From NCBI GenBank assembly GCA_030849075.1, contig JASAOO010003006.1, positions 1 through 17,004 of the forward strand: a stretch of DNA of 17,004 bases, given 5' to 3'. Origin of the DNA: Zelonia costaricensis. Its lineage: Eukaryota > Euglenozoa > Kinetoplastea > Trypanosomatida > Trypanosomatidae. Each line of letters starts with the position of its first letter. Positions within the stretch are counted from its first letter, which is position 1. The notes under the pieces were generated by a model. It was not told the origin of the DNA and did not search any database. It worked only from the letters and a program-made list of their open reading frames with translations. Below, one piece after another: positions 13,034 through 17,004 of this stretch. The translations under genes and the position numbers were made by a program.

Positions 13034-15457
13034 ATGAGTTCTGAGAACGTCGATCACGCGGTGGACGAGCCGGCGGTGATGGCAGCGGCGGCTGTGGTGG
13101 AAGACGAAGCGGCGGATGTGACGACGACCGAGGTCGGCGACGCAGGAGTGGAGGCGGCGCCGGCGGACGCGAACGCCCCCGCGGAACCTCCGCAGGTGGA
13201 CGAGGAGGCCCCGGCAGCGACGACGGACGCCGTGGCCGAAACCGAAGAAGCCGGGGACGCTGCGGCGGCCCCACCCGCTCAAGACGCAGCCGGCCTCGAA
13301 GTCCCCGAACCGGCGCAGGTGCCCGTGCAGGAGCCGGACGAGGCCGTGGAAGGCGCGAACACGACGGCACCGCAGTCCCCCGTGCAGCCGGTGGGCGCGG
13401 AGGCGCAAACAGCCTCGCTCCCCGCGCCGTCCACCGTCGGTGACGGCGTAGAGACGGCGTCGCTGCACGGCACGGCTTCAGAGCGCAGCGCAGCGGCGGA
13501 CGCGGATGGCGCCGCATCGCCGCTGACATCACCGCCTCAGCCCTCAACCCCAGCTGCAGCAAGCCCTGAAACGGCGGCCCCTGCCGCGGTTGCAGAGCCA
13601 GATCCAGCTCCAGTTCCCGCACCGGCCAAGCGGCATTCACAGTCGCCGCCGAAGCGCCAGCCTTCGGCACCCGTCCACACACAGCCACCGCAGCAGCCGC
13701 AGCCGCAGCCACAGCCTGCGGTCCCGGCGCCGCGGCCCGTTGTGTCCAGCATTGGCGGCGTAGCCACGAGCAGCGCCATTGCCTCCTCTGTCGTGGCGCC
13801 GTTCATGTCCGAGACCACCCCAAGTGCGGCGCACGAGCTGCTCGAGGCGGAGCGTGTGGCCATGGCGGCCGCCTCGCTGACGCCCAACACGGTGCTCGCG
13901 GTGTTCCGGCGCGGTCACGAGAACAGCCACGTCAACCGCATGGACCTCGGCTCCTACTCCCGCTACCTGCTCTCCACCGACCACATGGGCGCCGTCGTGC
14001 TCGACTCCACCTTCCACGGCGAGGCCGCCACCGTCGGGCCGGTGCCGCGCAACACGCTGAACGCGTCCGGCCGCGGGAAGTCGGGCGACTCGGCGCGGCA
14101 GAGGAGCGCATCGCGGACGCCGAGTCGCGGTCGCACGCCGAGCTCGCAGCACAGCGGGCGTGCCGCCACGGCGTCCTCCACGTCACCGCACCGCGCTGAG
14201 GCGTTTCCGCACGCCGCCCCGCCGGCCACGGCGGACGGGCGGCCCACGTCCTCCGGCATCTTCTCGGGCACGGTGGCGAGCAGCACCGTGAATGTGCGGC
14301 GCGAGTTGACGATGGTGCAGGACGCGACCCTCACCGACCTCAACTCGATTCGCCAGATCCGCCGCCGTGACCCCCGCCACGGCAAGACGGCCGAGGAGCA
14401 GCACGACTACTACTACTACAACCACCGCAGCAAGGGCTACTACGTGCCGCACGACCCGCCAGCGGACACGGTGATGATGCAGTACAACCACATGTACAGC
14501 TTCGGCGACGGCACCCGCTTCTCCTCGCGGCCGCCAGGGTCGCGGGTGCTCGACATTGTCCCCAACCCACACGCCGCCGCGCCGCGCACCTTCGCCGAAA
14601 CCCGGGGCAGCGCCTTCCCCTTGACCGCCTCGCAGCGGCAGGGCAACAGCGCCCCCGCCTCCGCGTCGGTGCGAAGCCGCATCGGCAAGGGAGTAGCAGC
14701 GACGGCAGCGGGGGCGGGGGCGGCGGCCTCCTCCTGGAGCTCTGCCCAGAGTCAGCGCGGCGGGGTACGCTCTGCCGGGCCGGGGGCCACGAAAGGATCG
14801 AGTTCGCTGCGGACCGCGAAGGCGGTGGACCTAGGCCGGCTCCACTGCACGCAGTGCCCGCGGCCGCGGTCGATCGAGGAGGTGATGGCCGACCAGCCAC
14901 AGCAGTACCTGTGCGGCGCCGACGGGGTGCGCGGACCGCTGGTGCACGACATCGAGCGCGACGTCGAGGACGGCAAGCTGCAGTGGACCGACGTGCCGGG
15001 CTCGATGCGGCACGCCATGGCCACGGCGACATCGTCGGCCGCCGCCGCCTCCACGCGGTACAGCCAGCCGCCCGCCGCCTCTGGCCTGCCCCCCTCTGTT
15101 GTCTTCTCCGGCACAGGGCGCACGGCCTCCCCGCCGCCCCAGTTGCAGCGCGCCGGCTCCCTCGCCACGGCGACCAACGCGCTGGAGAACGTCATGGGGC
15201 AGGTGCGCGCCGTATCCGCCATTGCCGCCGCATCGGCCGGCCCGCACGGCAGCGGCGGCGCAACGAAGGTGATGTCGACGGCGCCGCCCTCGCCCGCCGC
15301 GGCGGCGGTGCGGGCCGCAGCCGGTGACCGCGACAGCGAGGCGGGCGAGTCGGTAGCGGCACGGCGAGGGCCTCACGCGGCGGCTCTGCCCGCCATCTCA
15401 CGTCTCAGTTACACGCCGCAGCCCACGCGGCGGTCGAACCCCAGCGCGTTTGTGTGA
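13034..15457 (+). CDS. Large low-complexity protein of unknown function
   Basis: 807 residues; no known domain recognised. The N-terminal third (1-215) is Ala/Pro/Glu/Asp-rich and probably disordered, followed by a Gln-Pro patch (about 218-232). Three blocks look conserved. Block A (about 256-337) has a helix followed by aliphatic strands. Block B (about 418-526) includes four tyrosines at 459-462 and a PPADTVMMQYNH motif. Block C (about 596-667) holds the only three cysteines of the protein, C605, C608 and C627, beside H604. A Ser/Arg/Thr-rich linker (340-395) could be a phosphorylation target, and the C-terminal 140 residues are Ala/Ser/Pro/Gly-rich. No signal peptide or membrane segment is seen. 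A GTG codon at 13025 is in frame, but a eukaryotic start favours ATG 13034; the next in-frame ATG is M16 (13079). Trypanosomatid cytoskeletal or flagellar proteins can look like this, but that is conjecture. Confidence 0.87.
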   Translation: MSSENVDHAVDEPAVMAAAAVVEDEAADVTTTEVGDAGVEAAPADANAPAEPPQVDEEAPAATTDAVAETEEAGDAAAAPPAQDAAGLEVPEPAQVPVQEPDEAVEGANTTAPQSPVQPVGAEAQTASLPAPSTVGDGVETASLHGTASERSAAADADGAASPLTSPPQPSTPAAASPETAAPAAVAEPDPAPVPAPAKRHSQSPPKRQPSAPVHTQPPQQPQPQPQPAVPAPRPVVSSIGGVATSSAIASSVVAPFMSETTPSAAHELLEAERVAMAAASLTPNTVLAVFRRGHENSHVNRMDLGSYSRYLLSTDHMGAVVLDSTFHGEAATVGPVPRNTLNASGRGKSGDSARQRSASRTPSRGRTPSSQHSGRAATASSTSPHRAEAFPHAAPPATADGRPTSSGIFSGTVASSTVNVRRELTMVQDATLTDLNSIRQIRRRDPRHGKTAEEQHDYYYYNHRSKGYYVPHDPPADTVMMQYNHMYSFGDGTRFSSRPPGSRVLDIVPNPHAAAPRTFAETRGSAFPLTASQRQGNSAPASASVRSRIGKGVAATAAGAGAAASSWSSAQSQRGGVRSAGPGATKGSSSLRTAKAVDLGRLHCTQCPRPRSIEEVMADQPQQYLCGADGVRGPLVHDIERDVEDGKLQWTDVPGSMRHAMATATSSAAAASTRYSQPPAASGLPPSVVFSGTGRTASPPPQLQRAGSLATATNALENVMGQVRAVSAIAAASAGPHGSGGATKVMSTAPPSPAAAAVRAAAGDRDSEAGESVAARRGPHAAALPAISRLSYTPQPTRRSNPSAFV

Positions 15458-15499
15458 AGTCGTCCAGACGCCGAGTTTCGAGTCTTTGTGTGTCTTTGT

Positions 15500-15504
<5 letters not shown>

Positions 15505-15538
<34 letters not shown>
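15505..15538 (+). repeat. (TG)17 microsatellite in 3' UTR
   Basis: The longest dinucleotide array in the window begins 48 bases after the stop codon at 15457, so it is almost certainly in the 3' UTR. Confidence 0.95.
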
Positions 15539-15541
<3 letters not shown>

Positions 15542-16364
15542 GTGTACAGCTCGATGTTCAACATGTACGCCTATCCCGGAGTTTACGATCGCCCAGCCGG
15601 ATGGCTCGCCTCCTGTTTCTCTTGTCGTTCTTCTCGCCACTTCCGTTGCCGCTTTACCACCTCAACGTAGATAGCCCTCCCCCGTCTTCTCTACTTCATT
15701 GTCCACCTTCTCCTGCGCCGCGTCCAGCACCTACTCTCTGTGTGTCTCTGTCTCTCCTGCCGGTTTGATGTTGCTTGGGCGCGTGTGCGTGCGCCGGTGG
15801 CGTGCATGCCGCGCGCCCCTCCCCTCCCCCTACTCTTGCAACCGCTTTGGACGACTGCAAATACAGACACACACACACACACCCGCATGCCCACTTCCGC
15901 ATACGCGCACACATCTGCATGCGCACCAACACTATGGGCTTCCTTTATCTTCGCTCCCTCGTAGATAGGTGTGTATGTGTTTGTGTGTGTACGTGTGCTT
16001 GTGTGCTTGTGGCTATAGCCTTTTCCCCCTCACCCCTCCTACCACCGCCACCACTTCACGCGTAGCCGCTCCCCGTCGCCTGTGGGATTGCTTCCGTTCA
16101 TCGTGACGCGGCTTTCACGCTCCGCGTCTTCTTCGCCGATGCCGTCTCGCCGCGCGTGCCCGTCGCAGACACCCGCTCACGTTCGTGCACGAGCACCAAC
16201 AAACGCACAAGCGCACTCGGCGCACGTCCTCGATCGCCGCCGTCGTATTCCAAAATTTCTTTTGTTTTCCTCTGTCTTGCACGCTGGCGGTGTGCCGTTG
16301 CCGCTATCCTTCATGTACAGCCAACGTCGTTGTTTACTTTCCCACTCGGGACGTCTCTCGACGC

Positions 16365-16386
16365 GTGTGTGTGTGTGTGTGTGTGT
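16365..16386 (+). repeat. (GT)11 microsatellite
   Basis: Uninterrupted GT array in the distal spacer. Confidence 0.95.
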
Positions 16387-16556
16387 CTGTGCCTGTGTTG
16401 ACGCCGGTGTGTTGGGCCTTCTCCGCCCTCTCCTGTACACTCATTTATTTTCCCGCTCTCCAGCACTCCAGCGCCCACCCCCTTCACCCCCCTCCGACGC
16501 ACCCCACCCGCCACCTCACACACACACACACACGCACACCCACGCACGCACGCACC

Positions 16557-16588
16557 GGTGGCAGGGAACGCGTCTCGTCCCTGCCGCT
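16557..16588 (+). other. Hairpin in distal spacer
   Basis: GGCAGGGA (16560-16567) pairs with TCCCTGCC (16578-16585) around a ten-base loop, extended outward by one G-C and two G-U pairs. Confidence 0.5.
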
Positions 16589-16605
16589 TTCTTGTTGGAT
16601 GTGGA

Positions 16606-16629
16606 TGTGTGTGTGTGTGTGTGTGTGTG
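16606..16629 (+). repeat. (TG)12 microsatellite
   Basis: Uninterrupted TG array 20 bases after the hairpin at 16557-16588. Confidence 0.95.
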
Positions 16630-16940
16630 CGTGTGTTGGTGCATCAGCGTTGAAGGAGTTCGAGTGGCTCTATCCAAACCAAAAGCGTAGACGGCGCTTC
16701 CCTCGCCCTCTTTCCTTTCCGTCTTGTGCTTTGAGAACCGATGAACACAAGAGCGTAGCCAACCGAGAGCACTCCAGGCGGCGGCGGGTGCGCATCCCCC
16801 CCCCCCCCACCCACACACCCCCTCACTCCCATGCACGGTACGTCTTCGCACGGAAGGGCGTTCGTGAGGTCTTGCGCTGTGAGGCGGAGGGGGGAGGTGG
16901 AGGCGCGGCGTGTGTTCGCGACTCACACACACACACACAC

Positions 16941-16977
16941 CCCACCCCCTCCTTCTTGCCCTTCCCATGCTCTGCAG
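16941..16977 (+). promoter_or_regulatory. Probable acceptor of the next, off-window gene
   Basis: A C/T-rich tract (about 16941-16973) directly follows a (CA)8 array and ends in CAG with AG at 16976-16977, matching the pattern ahead of the other genes. Confidence 0.5.
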
Positions 16978-16995
16978 CTCTGGAAGGGTGCAGCG

Positions 16996-17004
16996 ATGCG
17001 AGGC
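16996..17004 (+). CDS. Possible start of the next gene (partial)
   Basis: The first ATG after the acceptor-like AG at 16976-16977 is at 16996, with a leader of about 18 bases. Only three codons (Met-Arg-Gly) are inside the window, so the coding claim rests on context alone. Confidence 0.25.

Larger units (their letters stand above)
15458..17004 (+). other. 3' UTR and spacer after the large low-complexity gene
   Basis: No convincing gene through 16980. It contains (TG)17 at 15505-15538, (AC)8 at 15867-15882, (GT)11 at 16365-16386, (CA)8 at 16517-16533, (TG)12 at 16606-16629, a C-run at about 16798-16808, (CA)8 at 16924-16940, and a hairpin at 16557-16588. Open frames here are mostly repeat translations. 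The end of the window carries an acceptor-like signal and an ATG. Confidence 0.6.

Noticed and set aside
1..17004. CRISPR arrays, insertion sequences, bacterial operons or defence systems
   Set aside because: All repeats are microsatellites or short local repeats; there are no spacer-repeat arrays, transposase genes or inverted-repeat ends, and the gene layout is trypanosomatid.

Overview
The window reads as nuclear chromosomal DNA of a trypanosomatid, most likely the Leishmania/Leptomonas/Crithidia group (Leishmaniinae). The grounds are intronless, GC-rich genes that all lie on one strand, long spacers full of (TG)n/(CA)n microsatellites and C-, T- and A-runs, and a polypyrimidine tract with an AG (the signal for spliced-leader trans-splicing) just ahead of each gene. 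There is no operon-style tight spacing, Shine-Dalgarno sequence or bacterial promoter. Species and chromosome cannot be named from sequence alone.

Layout, all plus strand: (1) 632-2683, a CCCH zinc-finger protein with poly-Gln, Gly/Met-rich, acidic and lysine-rich tail regions. (2) 2684-7599, a 4.9-kb stretch with no convincing protein gene. It holds microsatellites, a perfect 15-bp hairpin, G-quadruplex motifs and a single N flanked by a duplicated 27-mer. (3) 7600-9162, a mitochondrial M16-family protein of the processing-peptidase alpha / cytochrome bc1 core 2 type that has lost the zinc-protease motif. (4) 9163-10315, a spacer with a strong extra splice-acceptor signal and a small ORF. 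(5) 10316-11368, a His/Pro/Gly-rich protein of unknown function with a degenerate internal repeat. (6) 11369-13033, a spacer with another small ORF behind an acceptor-like signal. (7) 13034-15457, a large low-complexity protein of unknown function with three conserved-looking blocks and a three-cysteine cluster. (8) 15458-17004, a spacer ending in an acceptor signal and an ATG that may open the next gene.

Nothing suggests that these genes form a pathway. In trypanosomatids neighbours share RNA polymerase II polycistronic transcription, while levels are set after transcription through UTRs, so the long and structured spacers are the likely regulatory content. The more interesting items are the oversized, structured spacer after the zinc-finger gene, G-quadruplex motifs on the RNA-sense strand (one inside the zinc-finger coding sequence), a possible nearly leaderless start for the last gene, a shared P-x-D-(x)n-Y motif in the two unknown proteins, and three small ORFs behind acceptor-like signals. 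No searches or folding programs were run. Family calls come from reading motifs by eye.
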